DNA of 64,000 bases from Malachius bipustulatus (GCA_910589415.1 OU342638.1:38971579-39035578); one strand, 5' to 3'. Counted from the first letter of the stretch, positions 1-11,824 are shown. A program made the numbers and translations. Notes: a model not told the origin generated them from the letters alone.

Positions 1-1925
1 AAGGGTGAAGAAAAAGTTACACGCTCTTACGTCACTTAGCTTGAGTTTTGTCCCTTTCGATTTTTCCACAGTTCGCCAATTTTTTTCTGGTGACACGATT
101 TTCATGAAACTCGGTTTGTGAAGTTGAATCCACTTGTTCTAACCTTTTCTTTAAATAAAAGTTATCGAGAAAGGGCAAAGAAAAAATTACACGCTCTTAC
201 GTCACTTGGGTTGAGTTTTGTCTCTATCGATTTTTCTAAAGTTCGCCAATTTTTTTCCAACGATGCGATTTTCATGAAACTCGTTCGTAAGACCGACTCA
301 GCTTGCCCTAACTTTTTCTTAAAGTAATAGTTATTCAGAAAATTTTGAGAGAAAGTTACACTCTCATACGTCGCTTATGTCGAGTTTCGTCTATTTAGAT
401 TTTTGTATAGTCTGCCAAAATTTTTCTGGTGACCCGATTTCGATGAAACTTGGATCGTTAAAGCTGCCCCGGCATGCGGTAGCCTTTTCTCAAAATTAAA
501 TTTGTTCAGAAAGTTCTGAGAGAAAGTTACACGCTCGTACGTCGCTTATGTCGAGTTTCGTCTATTTAGATTTTTGTATAGTCTGCCAAAATTTTTCTGG
601 TGACCCGATTTCGATGAAACTTGGATCGTTAAAGCTGCCCCGGCATGCTGTAGCCTTTTCTCAAAATTAAATTTGTTCAGAAAGTTCTGAGAGAAAGTTA
701 CACGCTCGTACGTCGCTTATGTCGAGTTTAGTCTATTTAGATTTTTGTATAGTCTGCCAAAATTTTTCTGGTGACCCGATTTCGATTAAACTTGGATCGT
801 TAAAGCTGCCCCGGCATGCTGTATCTTTTCTCAAAATTAAATTTGTTCAGAAAGTTTGAGAGAAAGTTACAAGCTCGTACGTCGCTTATGTCGAGTTTAG
901 TCTATTTAGATTTTTGTATAGTCTGCCAAAATTTTTCTGGTGACCCGATTTCGATGAAACTTGGATCGTTAAAGCTGCCCCGGCATGCTGTAGCCTTTTC
1001 TCAAAATTAAATTTGTTCAGAAAGTTCTGAGAGAAAGTTACACGCTCGTACGTCGCTTATGTCGAGTTTCGTCTATTTAGATTTTTGTAAAGTCTGCCAA
1101 AATTTTTCTGGTGACCCGATTTAGATGAAACTTGGATCGTTAAAGCTACCCCGGCATACAGTAGCCTTTTCTCAAAATTAAATTTGTTCAGAAAGTTCTG
1201 AGAGAAAGTTACACGCTCGTACGTCGCTTATGTCGAGTTTAGTCTATTTAGATTTTTGTATAGTCTGCCAAAATTTTTCTGGTGACCCGATTTCGATTAA
1301 ACTTGGATCGTTAAAGCTGCCCCGGCATGCTGTATCTTTTCTCAAAATTAAATTTGTTCAGAAAGTTTGAGAGAAAGTTACAAGCTCGTACGTCGCTTAT
1401 GTCGAGTTTCGTCTATTTAGATTTTTATATAGTCTGCCAAAATTTTTCTGGTGACCCGATTTCGATGAAACTTGGATCGTTAAAGCTGCCCCGGCATGCT
1501 GTAGCCTTTTCTCAAAATTAAATTTGTTCAGAAAGTTCTGAGAGAAAGCTACACGCTCGTACGTCGCTTATGTCGAGTTTAGTCTATTTAGATTTTTGTA
1601 TAGTCTGCCAAAATTTTTCTGGTGACCCGATTTCGATGAAACTTGGATCGTTAAAGCTGCCCCGGCATGCTGTAGCCTTTTCTCAAAATTAAATTTGTTC
1701 AGAAAGTTCTGAGAGAAAGTTACACGCTCGTACGTCGCTTATGTCGAGTTTCGTCTATTTAGATTTTTGTAAAGTCTGCCAAAATTTTTCTGGTGACCCG
1801 ATTTAGATGAAACTTGGATCGTTAAAGCTACCCCGGCATGCAGTAGCCTTTTCTCAAAATTAAATTTGTTCAGAAAGTTCTGAGAGAAAGTAACACACGC
1901 TCGTACGTCGCTTATGTCGAGTTTT
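1..1925. repeat. Satellite array, 170-bp monomer with 511-bp trimer
   Basis: About eleven tandem monomers of 169-171 bp. Landmarks in each unit are GAGAAAGTTACACGCTC, GTCTATTTAGATTTTTG, GACCCGATTTCGATG and CCCCGGCATGC, the last recurring near 468, 638, 809 and 978. The first two monomers (1-340) are clearly diverged from the rest. A variant lacking a base pair or two (AAAGTTTGAG, ACAAGCTC) occurs at about 826 and again at about 1,337, 511 bp apart, so three monomers have been amplified together. Short open frames of 64 residues here repeat with the unit and are not genes. The array is cut by the left window edge, so its full length is unknown. Confidence 0.93.
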
Positions 1926-3639
1926 GTCTATTTTTCTTATTGTAGGTCAAATTTGTTTCTCATGATAATGATGACTGTGCTCGTTAGTCGCTCAAATTTT
2001 GAAACGAAGGCCTGCTGTATCGGCTCTATAGCCATACTCCAAGAGGAGTTATTTAGAGAGCGCAGAGAGCAAGCGATGGTCGAATTTAATGATCGTCTAC
2101 TTCTAAGATTTATTAATTGTTTTCACGGTCATATTTTGATAAAACTTTGATCCTGAGTAATTTTTCGATCGATTAATTACCCGAATCGATTGTATTTTTG
2201 TTTAAATCGCTTCGGCTGGCGCGCTGGTGAACGACTAAGACTAAGACTCCAAATAAGAAAAGAATCAACATTTTCTTTCATTTCTGCTGAAGAGGTTCTT
2301 GTAGTTGATGGTTTTGTCGTTCTTGTTCTTGTCTCGAGTATGTTGTGCAGCAGGAAGTGAATAGGATTTTACTGTACCCATTACCCATCATCATCAAGAC
2401 CTGTAACTTTTGAAATAAATAATAATAATAACAACAAGATCCTTGGAGGTAGGTAGGTAATTGTTGTATAATTACGCAAGCTCTAAAACCCGTTTCGCCA
2501 TTAACAGGTACCGAATCTTTTGCACGTATGTGTATGTGTATTATGAATAAATATAGTCATTGTTACAATACAAAGCGCAATAAACGATGAAGGAACCCTT
2601 TTAGAGACGAATTTATTATTAATTTTATAGTCTTCATATTTATACGCGCGTGTAAATAATTTATTCCTTGAACAGACGCTTCCTGGTTTGGGTTTGGACT
2701 AGCGAGAGGACTATAACGAGGATCAAAAACTCGACTTGTCCAAAATTATTGCAATTCGGTATTGGTGCTGGTGATGGGTGCCGTTGCAGGATGCGCATGG
2801 CGTCACGCAATCGAAACGAAGAATGTTTTAAGCGTCTGTCGATTTCCAAGCAACTGTACATCGAAAGGTGCCTGGCTAATTTTAAAAATTAATAACAACG
2901 CTCCTTGCATGCCGGTCTGGTCTGGCCTATGCCTATGATGCCGATGATGCGTCCGGGGCCCGGCTGCTCCTAAATATGCAAACGATTTATCGTGTCTATC
3001 CGAGAGACTGGTCCGGTCCGCATCCGCAACTCCGCACTCCGCAAGTCTCGTTCGTCTAGGTCTAGGTACCCAAGCCAGGCCGCGTTCGTTCGTCTATAAA
3101 ATAGTTTGACACATTGATGGATTATCGAAAACGGCCGGTAATGTATTCGCGCCCCGGGGCACGTCTGCATGTGTTACCGGTGCTTGGTGCGCTGGATCGA
3201 TGGAACGATCGATAAATAATATTTTACTTCTTGTTGTTAGAATTGGAATTAGAAGCGGACCGGGTTTTCGAGTAATTATTTTCGTTCGTCTTGTGGCCTT
3301 GATTCGGTGCGCGGAAAATGAACGAACTGCATTAAATTTGCGGCTGCGGCTGCGGGAAAAAATTGCGCTCGTAATTGCGTGTCGGTTCCAATTATTGCTG
3401 TCGTTTTAATAATGTCCCCGTTAAAATATTACTTTAATTTATGCCACCGTAATTGGCAACATTGACCGTCAATAATAGTTGTAATAATAATAATAATTAT
3501 TATTATTTCTACTTTTTCTCGTGCATAACTTGGAATCAGCGCTTCGGTACAAAAACACACTCGTTTATAATAGAAACCGATATAGATAGGTACATATGAT
3601 GGTGTTTGGTAACTATGGACGGCCACATTTTATGAATGG
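1926..3639. other. Unique-looking non-coding DNA
   Basis: No supported gene. The stretch holds AT-rich DNA with AATAAT runs near 2,420 and 3,490, a moderately GC-rich patch at about 2,900-3,180 with several CCGG and GTCTGG strings, and a TAATTTATTATTAATTTT-type A/T block near 2,610. Frames of 65-75 codons on both strands overlap one another and show no protein-like composition. If the window is a large intron of a developmental gene, the GC-rich patch could be regulatory, but that is only inference. Confidence 0.5.
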
Positions 3640-5045
3640 CCCTATTGGGTATAAAATCGTATTTTGAACAAAATATAAAGAATACTTTTTTTCAAGATCG
3701 GGCCTTGTTTAGGAAATATTTCAAAAATTGTAAAACTAAAGGCTGTTGTGGAAATATTTTTTTTAGTTACTATGGAAAGTCAAATGAATATCATCTATAA
3801 AATCGTATTTTAAGTATAAAAGAAAGAATGACTTTTTTCAAAATCTGGTCTCCTTTAGGAAATATACCCAAAAATGTAAAACTAAAGGCTGCTACGAAAA
3901 ATTAATTTCAGTAACTGGACTGCTAAAATCGAACGGCTGGTGTAAAATCGTATTTTGAACAAAACATAAGGAACATCTTTTTTCAAGATCGGGCCTTGTT
4001 TAAGAAATATTTCAAAAAAATGTAAAAGTAAGGCTGCTACGAAAAAAAATCAGTACCTGGACAACTAAAATCGAGCCTTTTGTAGAACATCGTATTTTAA
4101 GCATAAAAGAGAGAATAACTTTTTTTAAGATCAGGCCTCGTTTAGAAAATATTTGCAAAAAAGAAAAACTAAGGCTGTTGTGGGAACTTTTTTTTTTGTA
4201 TCTGGACAGCCAAAATCGAACGTCATGTAGAAAATCGTATTTTAAGCATAAAGGAGAGAATAACTTTTTTCAAGATCATACGTCGTTTAGGAAATATTTC
4301 CAAAAATCTAAAACAAAGTAAAAAATATCTCCAAAACACTTTTTGAGATATTTCCTCAAACGAGGCCTTATCTTGAAAAAAGTTATTCTCTCTTTTATGC
4401 TTAAAATATGATTTTCTACATGACGTTCGATTTTGGTTATCCAGTTACTGAAAAAAATATTTCCACAACAGCCTTATTTTTACATTTTTTGGAAATATTT
4501 CCTAAACGACGTATGATCTTGAAAAAAGTTATTCTTTCTTTTATGCTTACAATGCGATTTTATACGTGACGGTCGATTTTGTTTGCCCAGTTACTAAAAA
4601 AAAAACATTTTCACAACAGCCTTTACTTTTACAATTTTTGGTAATATTTCTAAAACGAGGCCTCATCTTGAAAAAAGTTACTCTTTCTTTTATGCTTAAA
4701 ATACGATTTTCTACATGACGTTCGATTTTGGTTGTTCAGTTACTGAAAAAAATATTTTCACAACAGCCTTTACTTTTACAATTTTTGGTAATATTTCTAA
4801 AACGAGGCCTCATCTTGAAAAAAGTTACTCTTTCTTTTATGCTTAAAATACGATTTTCTACATGACGTTCGATTTTGGTTGTTCAGTTACTGAAAAAAAT
4901 ATTTCCACAACAGCCTTATTTTTACATTTTTTGGAATTATTTCCTAAACGACGTATGATCTTGAAAAAAGTTATTCTTTCTTTTATGCTTAAAATGCGAT
5001 TTTGATTTTATACATGACGTTCGATTTTGACTGTCTAGTATATAA
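3640..5045. repeat. Large inverted repeat of a ~150-bp unit
   Basis: From 3,640 to about 4,315 units run in one direction: AAAATCGTATTTTGAAC or AAGCATAAAAGAGAG, then CTTTTTTCAAGATC, GGCCT-GTTTAGGAAATATTT, AGGCTGTTGTGG and a turn near GGACAGCCAAAATCG. From about 4,330 to 5,040 the same landmarks run in reverse complement: CAACAGCCTT, GGAAATATTTCC, CATCTTGAAAAAAGTTA, TTTTATGCTTAAAAT, GACGTTCGATTTTG. The turning point is at about 4,300-4,345. Each arm has four to five diverged units, so the whole is a palindrome-like satellite block able in principle to form a long hairpin. Confidence 0.9.
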
Positions 5046-5879
5046 GTAGGCACCTCTATCACGACAAGACAAATATACGCGGGATGGAAAAAAATCGATT
5101 TCTCTTTATAGTTTATATATTTCATTTATTACTTATTAATAAAAATAGAAAACCTTTTCTATTGTATGTACATCGTCCGCGTAACAACAGCAGCACCAGC
5201 ACCAGCACCAGCAGCACAAGCAATATAACAAAATATTCAGTTGCGGTATTTCTTCATTAACGTCGGACATTCGGTCGTTTCGCACGTACGCCTCTGACAC
5301 GATTTAGAAAATAACGCGGAGAGAAAAAAGCCCCGCGCTGGCCAATCGCGGCAGCGAGCCGCCCGAGTTAATCGAATAAAAATCCAAAAACCGTGAAAAT
5401 AATTAACGGCGTAAGGTCGGCCGTCTATCCTATCTATCTATCTATCTATGTTCTGCGCTATTTTACACATGATTAGACAATGATATTCCGTGCCCGTTCG
5501 TGAAAATCTCCAGCCAACAACGGCTATGCAACATAAAGGCCGGTCGGGCAATAATGATTGGGGAATAAAAAAAAACTATACACGGACGGACCTCTCGCAA
5601 TGGTTGCGCTCTAGGCGAACGAACGAAAGAACGACGATCGTGTATTGCTAACCGCGCGGGCACCGGAAGAACCGTTAGTAATAATTTAGCTATGAATCCG
5701 CGAATTTAATCAGGTAAGTATTGATTCGTTATTATTGGCACCGTGTGCGACGCGGATATGTTATAACGGAAGCGTTTTTTTTAACGAAAAAATTTAATGT
5801 GTGACTTTTTTACAAAACTAAGAAAATTAAAAAAACAAAATAAATGTTTCCTGTGGCTGTAACATTTAAGTCATTAGTT
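5046..5879. other. Non-coding stretch with CAG/CACCAG and TATC microsatellites
   Basis: Contains a CAGCAGCACCAGCACCAG run at about 5,185-5,220 and a (TATC)n run at about 5,428-5,450. Between them is a GC-rich patch (5,325-5,360) with CCCCGCGCTGG and GCGGCAGCGAGCCG. No coding exon is recognised; frames here are short and overlap on both strands. Confidence 0.55.
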
Positions 5880-6110
5880 TCCTCTATTCGACACACTCCT
5901 CTCCTATAGTCTGGACGTGTTCTAGACTGATGAGTTGCAATTAAAGCGAAACGTCAATTTCTCTGTATTTTCTCAAGCCATAAGACTTAGAATTTGAGAA
6001 TCTAATATCCGATACTTAGGTATTACTGAACCTTCGGCAGGTATTCATTTTAATGCTAATTGCGACCAGAAAGCAATGACAATCTATCATAGTATAAGCC
6101 TCTGAACATT
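5880..6110 (+). repeat. Dispersed element copy 1 with hammerhead-like core
   Basis: The core is CTGATGA at about 5,927, a 14-nt spacer, then GAAACGTC at about 5,949. It is preceded by a six-base-pair hairpin TCTGGA/TCTAGA. About 200 bp aligns with a second copy at 20,735-20,935: both share GACTGATGAG, CGAAACGTC, GTATTTTCTCA, CATAAG, ATTTTAATGCTAATT and GAAAGCAATGACAA. CTGATGA-stem-GAAA is the invariant core of hammerhead ribozymes, and such motifs are known from Penelope-like retroelements and retrozymes. The stem II here is poor (G-C, U-G, U-A only), so an active ribozyme is not shown; a decayed Penelope-like remnant is the best guess. Confidence 0.5.
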
Positions 6111-6619
6111 GCGATTTAAGATTGAAGTATTATTGAAATGGATGGTGTCCAATCTAATTTGAGCGATTTTACTCCGCCACTTTTTTTAGACTCGATTTTC
6201 CACAAAAATTTACGAATTTTTTTAAGAAATCGCCATCCAAACAGCAACTCAGGCTTGAACTCCCCTTTCTCTGCGCTAAACCTACACGATTATAATGTCG
6301 GAAAAGTCAATCAAGTTTGAATAAGTTTAGATCGACAGAGGTTTAGGCACGAGCGGCGGGGCTGGGGCTAAGGCTGGGGCCGGGGGGGTTCACGAACGAG
6401 ACAAACCCTGACCTCATAATAATTTAATATTTCATCGAAAAGACCGCCGAATCGATACAGAGACATGATCGAGCTCTCTCGCTCGTAATAATTCAACGGA
6501 TCGGGGATATAACAGAAATCGAATGGTCCGCGATACGGTTACGACCGCAAAACCGCAACGGCATTGATGCCGCGCACCGGATGGAAGGACGTGCACTTGA
6601 TGCTTTGATTTATTTATTT
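6111..6619. other. Non-coding, partly GC-rich
   Basis: AT-rich sequence with a G-rich patch at about 6,350-6,395 (GCGGGGCTGGGGC, GGGGCCGGGGGGG) and a second CG-rich patch near 6,530-6,590. A 60-codon frame at 6,138-6,320 has no recognisable features. Nothing supports a gene. Confidence 0.5.
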
Positions 6620-7130
6620 ATTAAATTAATTTTTCTCGAATTTATTTGAACCAATAAAATAACAAAATTACCAAATTTTATACATAAAAATTTCTTTTTA
6701 TGAATACTTTAACGTAATTGTAACAAAAAAAATCGAATCTGGGGCGATTATCTCAATTTTATAAAAAGCGTACCTCAAGGTTCCATACCTGAACCTATAA
6801 AATCTCTCTAATTACGATTATTGCAAGAAGAGGCGCTTCAGGACCATTTTATTAGCTACTTTCATCCATTTTCAAGCGAAAAATATCTTAATTTTTAATT
6901 TGATCCAATAAAAAGAAACGAAATTAACAAATTACACGAACAAAAACTCCTTTTTATGATTACTCGAACATATTCGTTACAAAAAAATCGAATTTGGAGG
7001 ATTTATCTCATTTTTATGAAAAGCGTACCTCAAGGGTCAATGTACACGTCCTAAAAAATTCTCATAAATCCGTTATTTCCCTCAGGAATGTTTCAGGTAC
7101 AACTAATGATGCAAATAAATGGCTTCTTTA
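6620..7130 (+). repeat. Dispersed/tandem repeat with RT-like VPQGS fragment
   Basis: Two units of roughly 240 bp. Shared strings are GAAGAGGCGCTTCAGGA, AGCGAAAAATATCTTAAT, ACAAAAAAATCGAAT and AAAAGCGTACCTCAAGG. A further copy lies at 10,525-10,915, where the tail CAGGAATGTTTCAGG and ACAACTAATGATGCAAAT is also conserved. Read on the plus strand, AAAAGCGTACCTCAAGGTTCC gives KSVPQGS, like the conserved VPQGS of LINE reverse transcriptases, but the frame does not continue as an RT. Treated as decayed retroelement-derived repeat. Confidence 0.75.
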
Positions 7131-8221
7131 TATACTTTTCTCAATATATGCGCTCACCAAAGGGCTATATCAGATCTGAAACAGATATATTTATAATGAG
7201 TCATATAACTTACTACCAGTGATATAATTAACCATGTAGGTACCTACTTCTCATGCATCGAAATGGAAATAATCTCATTAGGTACCTATATGTATAGACA
7301 CCCTGATTAATAAGCAAACTTTGATTTCTAGCATTACCACAACCAAAAAAATCCTCCTCATTTGCACATGTCGCCATAGTAACACCTAATTAACGCGAGA
7401 GGTGACGAAAAAAATCACATTAAATGTAGAAACGTCTCATCGTCGATCACTTCGCTTCTCGCCGATCGGAAGACCTCGAGTTCCCACAGATCGATGAATA
7501 AATCGATTGTTTTTTTCCCCCCCGATCGCGGAATTAACTCAAACAGTATTTCGTTGGTCTTCTAATGGCCGGGAGAATGAAAATGGCGACTGGTAAAAAG
7601 AAACTCGCTAATTAACGTCGTGTCGTTTGTCGTTTATCGTTTAATAAAATGGCCGCCGCGCTTTTGCATATCATTATTAACGATCATCAAGTGGTGCTGC
7701 TGCTCGGGTAATTATCAATTTAATGATTATTTCGGCTAACGTGGCCGTGATCGTGAGTGTACACCTCTAATATAGGTACCAGTACCAATACCGACGTAAT
7801 AATCTGTCACCGTTTGTTTCAGTTTTAAGTTCAATTTCTTATGCTCATCTCATCACATGAGACACTCACACACGTTCATAAAAACAGATGAGAAATATTA
7901 CACCGTGCAGTCGTTAGAATTTTCGGCAGATGCGTCATTTTTTAATTAACTAAATGTGCTCGTTCGTTGAGAAACAGTCCATTTTTTACCCAGTAGGGGC
8001 TTTTTTCTACATACGGTCCTACGTATTTTAGGCATACCTATATCGCCGCATATCGCGTTGATTGAAGCGAGAGAGCGAATGAGCGAGACAGAAAGAGAGA
8101 GAGAGAAAAAACTGAAATAGTTTAAATATCACTGAACGAATTCACACGGGATTTTTTTCCCTCTTCGGCCTTTAATAAACGAGTAAATTAGTGCGGCGTT
8201 ATGTCATTAATGTCATCACGT
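7131..8221. other. Unique-looking non-coding DNA, possible regulatory patch
   Basis: No gene is seen. At about 7,610-7,770 the sequence is unusually balanced, with ATGGCCGCCGCG, TTTTGCATATCATTATTAA and CAATTTAATGATTATTT, which are homeodomain- and octamer-like strings typical of conserved regulatory DNA. That function is inferred from composition only. TAGGTACCTA-type strings occur at about 7,236 and 7,279, and a GAGAGAGAGA run at about 8,095. Confidence 0.4.
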
Positions 8222-8252
8222 GATATATATATATATATATACATATATATTA
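8222..8252. repeat. (AT)n microsatellite
   Basis: Alternating TA from about 8,223 to 8,250 with one interruption (ATACATATATAT). Confidence 0.9.
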
Positions 8253-8779
8253 GTGGCTTTCGTGCGTCCCTCACTATTTATTTAGTTATATAAAAAAAAA
8301 GAAAACTAACTGAAGTATGCAAATCAAAAAGGAATCAACGGTGAGGCGGCGATGTAAAGGGGGGGGGAGGGGGAGGAGGACGATTGGATAGTAAAACGGG
8401 CATTAACAGCCCGGCACGTTTGCGTTCACTTTTTATTAGTTCATTATCAGACCGAATCGGTGTTCTTCTTCGTTCCCTTATCTCTCGGAACCAATCTGGG
8501 ACTAATTTAATCGTCGCTTTTGATGGCTCAATTTACGTCCGCGCATACCGATCGAAACTACCCAGGAAGCATGTAGTGTCGTCGATTCCGTCGATCTCGG
8601 TCCACGAATTCCGAACGAGGAGAAAAAAAACATTTCGTTGGGAGTCAACCAGATCCAGACACTCATCCTAAAATCGCGTATGAACGTTGAAACATTAATC
8701 CCCCTACTACGTTATTAATTAATGAGCGAGTGACGTTATCAACACTCAACCCTCCTGTTCTGATCTTGGGCTTACCCTT
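8253..8779. other. Non-coding stretch
   Basis: Includes a G-rich run at about 8,358-8,380 (GGGGGGGGGAGGGGG). A plus-strand open frame of 95 codons at 8,384-8,671 starts without ATG and has a Ser/Arg-rich, non-domain-like translation; it is not accepted as a gene. No other signal. Confidence 0.5.
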
Positions 8780-10520
8780 GGTTTGACCAGAATTTAGGTC
8801 TCAAAGAAATTTCGAAGAAAACAACCAAATTAAAAGTGCAGGAGACAATGGTGGATTTTTGCCCCAATTGGATTTTTTGATCGTGCGCAAATTTTTTCCT
8901 GATCAAGCGATTTCGATCAAATTGATACCATAAAATGGTCTCGTCCAGGTCTTCCTGACTGTGAAGAAGAGAGTCCTTTAAAAAAATCCAGAGAAAAGTT
9001 ACACCTCTTAATCTCACTAAAGTCGAGTTTTGCCCAATTGGATTTTTTGATCGTGCGCCAAATTTTTTTTGATCAAATGATTTCGTTCAAAATGATACCA
9101 TCAAATGATCTCGTCCAGGTCTTCCCGGCTATGCAAACGGGAGTCCATTAAAAAAATTCTGGAGAAAAGTTACACTCCCTAATCTCACTAAAGTCGAGTT
9201 TTGCTCCAATTGGATTTTTTGATCGTGCGCAAAATTTTTCCTGATCAAGCGATTTCGATCAAATTGATACCATAAAATGATCTCGTCCTGTTCTTCCCGG
9301 CTATGGGGAAAAGAGTCTTTTAAAAAATTCTGGAGAAAAGTTACACCTCCTAATCTCACTAAAGTCGAGTTTTGCTCCAATTGGATTTTTTGATCGTGCG
9401 CCAAATTTTTCTTGATAAAGCGATTTCGATCAAATTGATACCATGAAATGATCTCGTCCTGCTCTTACCGGTTATGAAGAAAAGAGTCTTTGAAAAAAAT
9501 CCGGCGAGAAATTACACCTCCTAATCTCACTAAAGTCGAGTTTTGCTCCAATTGGATTTTTTGATCGTGCGCAAAATTTTTCCTGATCAAGCGATTTCGA
9601 TCAAATTGATACCATAAAATGATCTCGTCCTGTTCTTCCCGGCTATGGGGAAAAGAGTCTTTTAAAAAATTCTGGAGAAAAGTTACACCTCCTAATCTCA
9701 CCAAAGTCGAGTTTTGCTCCAATTGGATTTTTTGATCGTGCGCCAAATTTTTCTTGATAAAGCGATTTCGATCAAATTGATACCATGAAATGATCTCGTC
9801 CTGCTCTTACCGGTTATGAAGAAAAGAGTCTTTGAAAAAAATCCGGCGAGAAATTACACCTCCTAATCTCACTAAAGTCGAGTTTTGCTCCAATTGGATT
9901 TTTTGATCGTGCGCAAAATTTTTCCTGATCAAGCGATTTCGATCAAATTGATACCATAAAATGATCTCGTCCTGTTCTTCCCGGCTATGGGGAAAAGAGT
10001 CTTTTAAAAAATTCTGGAGAAAAGTTACACCTCCTAATCTCACTAAAGTCGAGTTTTGCTCCAATTGGATTTTTTGATCGTGCGCCAAATTTTTCTTGAT
10101 AAAGCGATTTCGATCAAATTGATACCATGAAATGATCTCGTCCTGCTCTTACCGGTTATGAAGAAAACAGTCTTTAAAAAAAATCCGGCGAGAAATTACA
10201 CCTCCTAATCTCACTAAAGTCGAGTTTTGCTCCAATTGGATTTTTTGATCGTGCGCAAAATTTTTCCTGATCAAGCGATTTCGATCAAATTGATACCATA
10301 AAATGATCTCGTCCTGTTCTTCCCGGCTATGGGGAAAAGAGTCTTTTAAAAAATTCTGGAGAAAAGTTACACCTCCTAATCTCACCAAAGTCGAGTTTTG
10401 CTCCAATTGGATTTTTTGATCGCGCGCCAAATTTTTCCTGATCAAACGATTTCGATCAAATTGGCACCATAAAATGATCTCGTCCAGGTCTTCCGGGCTA
10501 TGAAGAAGAGAGTATTTAAA
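8780..10520. repeat. Satellite array, 171-bp monomer, 342-bp dimer
   Basis: About ten tandem units of roughly 171 bp. Landmarks are GAGAAAAGTTACACCTCC, TAATCTCACTAAAGTCG, CCAATTGGATTTTTTGATC, GCGATTTCGATCAAATTG and ATGATCTCGTCC. Two monomer types alternate, one with TCTGGAGAAAAGTTAC and one with CCGGCGAGAAATTAC, so the near-identical unit is a 342-bp dimer; equivalent points lie at about 9,465, 9,807 and 10,149. The unit aligns along its length with the monomer at 1-1,925 (GAGAAA-GTTACAC, GTCGAGTTT, CGATTTCGAT), so these are two branches of one satellite family. Minus-strand frames of 91-98 codons are repeat artefacts. Confidence 0.93.
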
Positions 10521-10919
10521 AAATTCTGTGGAAAAGAAAACAATCCTCCCTAATTTACGACTATTTCAAGAAGAGGCGCTTCAGGAACGTTTTCGTAGCT
10601 ACTTTCATCCAATTCCAAGCGAAAAATATCTTAATTTGGAGTTTGATCCTATAAAAAGAAACAAAACTACCAAATTTCACGTACAAAAATTCCTTTTCAT
10701 GAATACTCGAACGTGTCAGTTACAAAAAAATCGAATCTGGAGCCATTATCTCATTTTTATAAAAAGCGTACCTCAAGGGTCCATGTACACGTCCTAAAAA
10801 ATTCTCAAAAATTCACTTTTTCACTCAGGAATGTTTCAGGAACAACTAATGATGCAAATAAATGGCTGTTTTATACTTTTATAAGTTATAAACGCACATC
10901 AAAGGACATCAAAAAGCCA
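10521..10919 (+). repeat. Third copy of the VPQGS-containing dispersed repeat
   Basis: Aligns with 6,790-7,130: GAAGAGGCGCTTCAGGA, CCAAGCGAAAAATATC, AAAAATCGAATCTGG, AAAAGCGTACCTCAAGG, TGTACACGTCCTAAAAA, AACTAATGATGCAAATAA. It directly abuts the right end of the 342-bp satellite. The plus-strand frame reads SVPQGSMYTS and then stops. Confidence 0.8.
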
Positions 10920-11824
10920 TAGAAAGGTAAAAAAAGAGTTTTGCGTTTTGGTGCCGGCAATCACTTAAAGAGATGAGCTAACGATCTCAAGCCGATTTAG
11001 AAAAGAAGAAAAAAAAAGGAGACAGGTAGATGGAGTAAAAATTATTTCCCAGCGGCAACTATTACCGAATCAGAATCGGTAAAGAACGAGATGACGAGAT
11101 AATTAAGACTTTATCCTTGAAGAGATGGAGAGAATTTAGGTTCGAAGGTTGTTTGTACCCAATAGAAGCGATCTCACACACGCGTTCCGTCGCCTCATTT
11201 ACATTTAAGTAGTAAATTTTTTCCATGCATACCGCCGGGTCCTCTCGGGGGTTTGATTGGTTCAGCAGGTTCTTCGTTTGCGCAATAACGCCTCGGATGC
11301 TGTGAGAAAACACCTCGATCTCTTTTCTTACCTCGCGCATTAAATTCGGAGCTTATCGGTTAATAATTAATTAATTAATTAAGTAATAATATTTATTTTT
11401 TGTTACTACCTATTCTGTTTTGTCTATTTATTTACAATAATGAATAAAACTGGTTTGCGAATAATATTAATAATTAAAAATTGCAGTACGAAAATAAACA
11501 ATTAAAATTATAATTTTGATCGTCTTGACTTGAAGATAATACCTGGACCGTGTCAAATCCTTGATTCTAAAAATGACCGACCAGATTTTAGGCGAGAAGC
11601 TGAATAATTTAAAAAATAACAACGAAAACAATATTTTATTCCCTCACAGCCTGCCATCAAAATCATCAGTTCCACCATTTTTTTTCCCGGTTAAGAGACT
11701 AAAAATACAACTTTTTTGTATCTTGTTATTTTTTCGTATCTCACTTCGTTTTCGAGAAATAAAATAAAAACCGCTTCAATGCATGTAGAAAAATTGATTA
11801 TAATTTTATTGTAGCGTCTATCAA
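10920..11824. other. Non-coding stretch around one weak ORF
   Basis: Mostly AT-rich with an ATTAATTAATTAATTAA run near 11,365. Apart from the weak minus-strand frame listed separately at 11,062-11,340, nothing suggests a gene. Confidence 0.45.
11062..11340 (-). CDS. Weak candidate ORF, unknown, possibly spurious
   Basis: A 92-codon frame from an ATG near 11,340. Unlike most frames here it is not part of a repeat, has mixed amino-acid composition with charged residues spread evenly (begins MREVRKEIEVFSHS), and is more GC-balanced than its surroundings. There is no recognised domain, no signal peptide or membrane segment, and no clear splice partners. It may be an exon fragment, a decayed gene or chance. 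Confidence 0.15.
   Translation of the reverse strand: MREVRKEIEVFSHSIRGVIAQTKNLLNQSNPREDPAVCMEKIYYLNVNEATERVCEIASIGYKQPSNLNSLHLFKDKVLIISSSRSLPILIR

Noticed and set aside
8772..10445. Series of similar minus-strand ORFs of 81-98 codons
   Set aside because: They repeat with the 342-bp satellite dimer, whose length is a multiple of three, so one open frame is copied. No start context, no domain.
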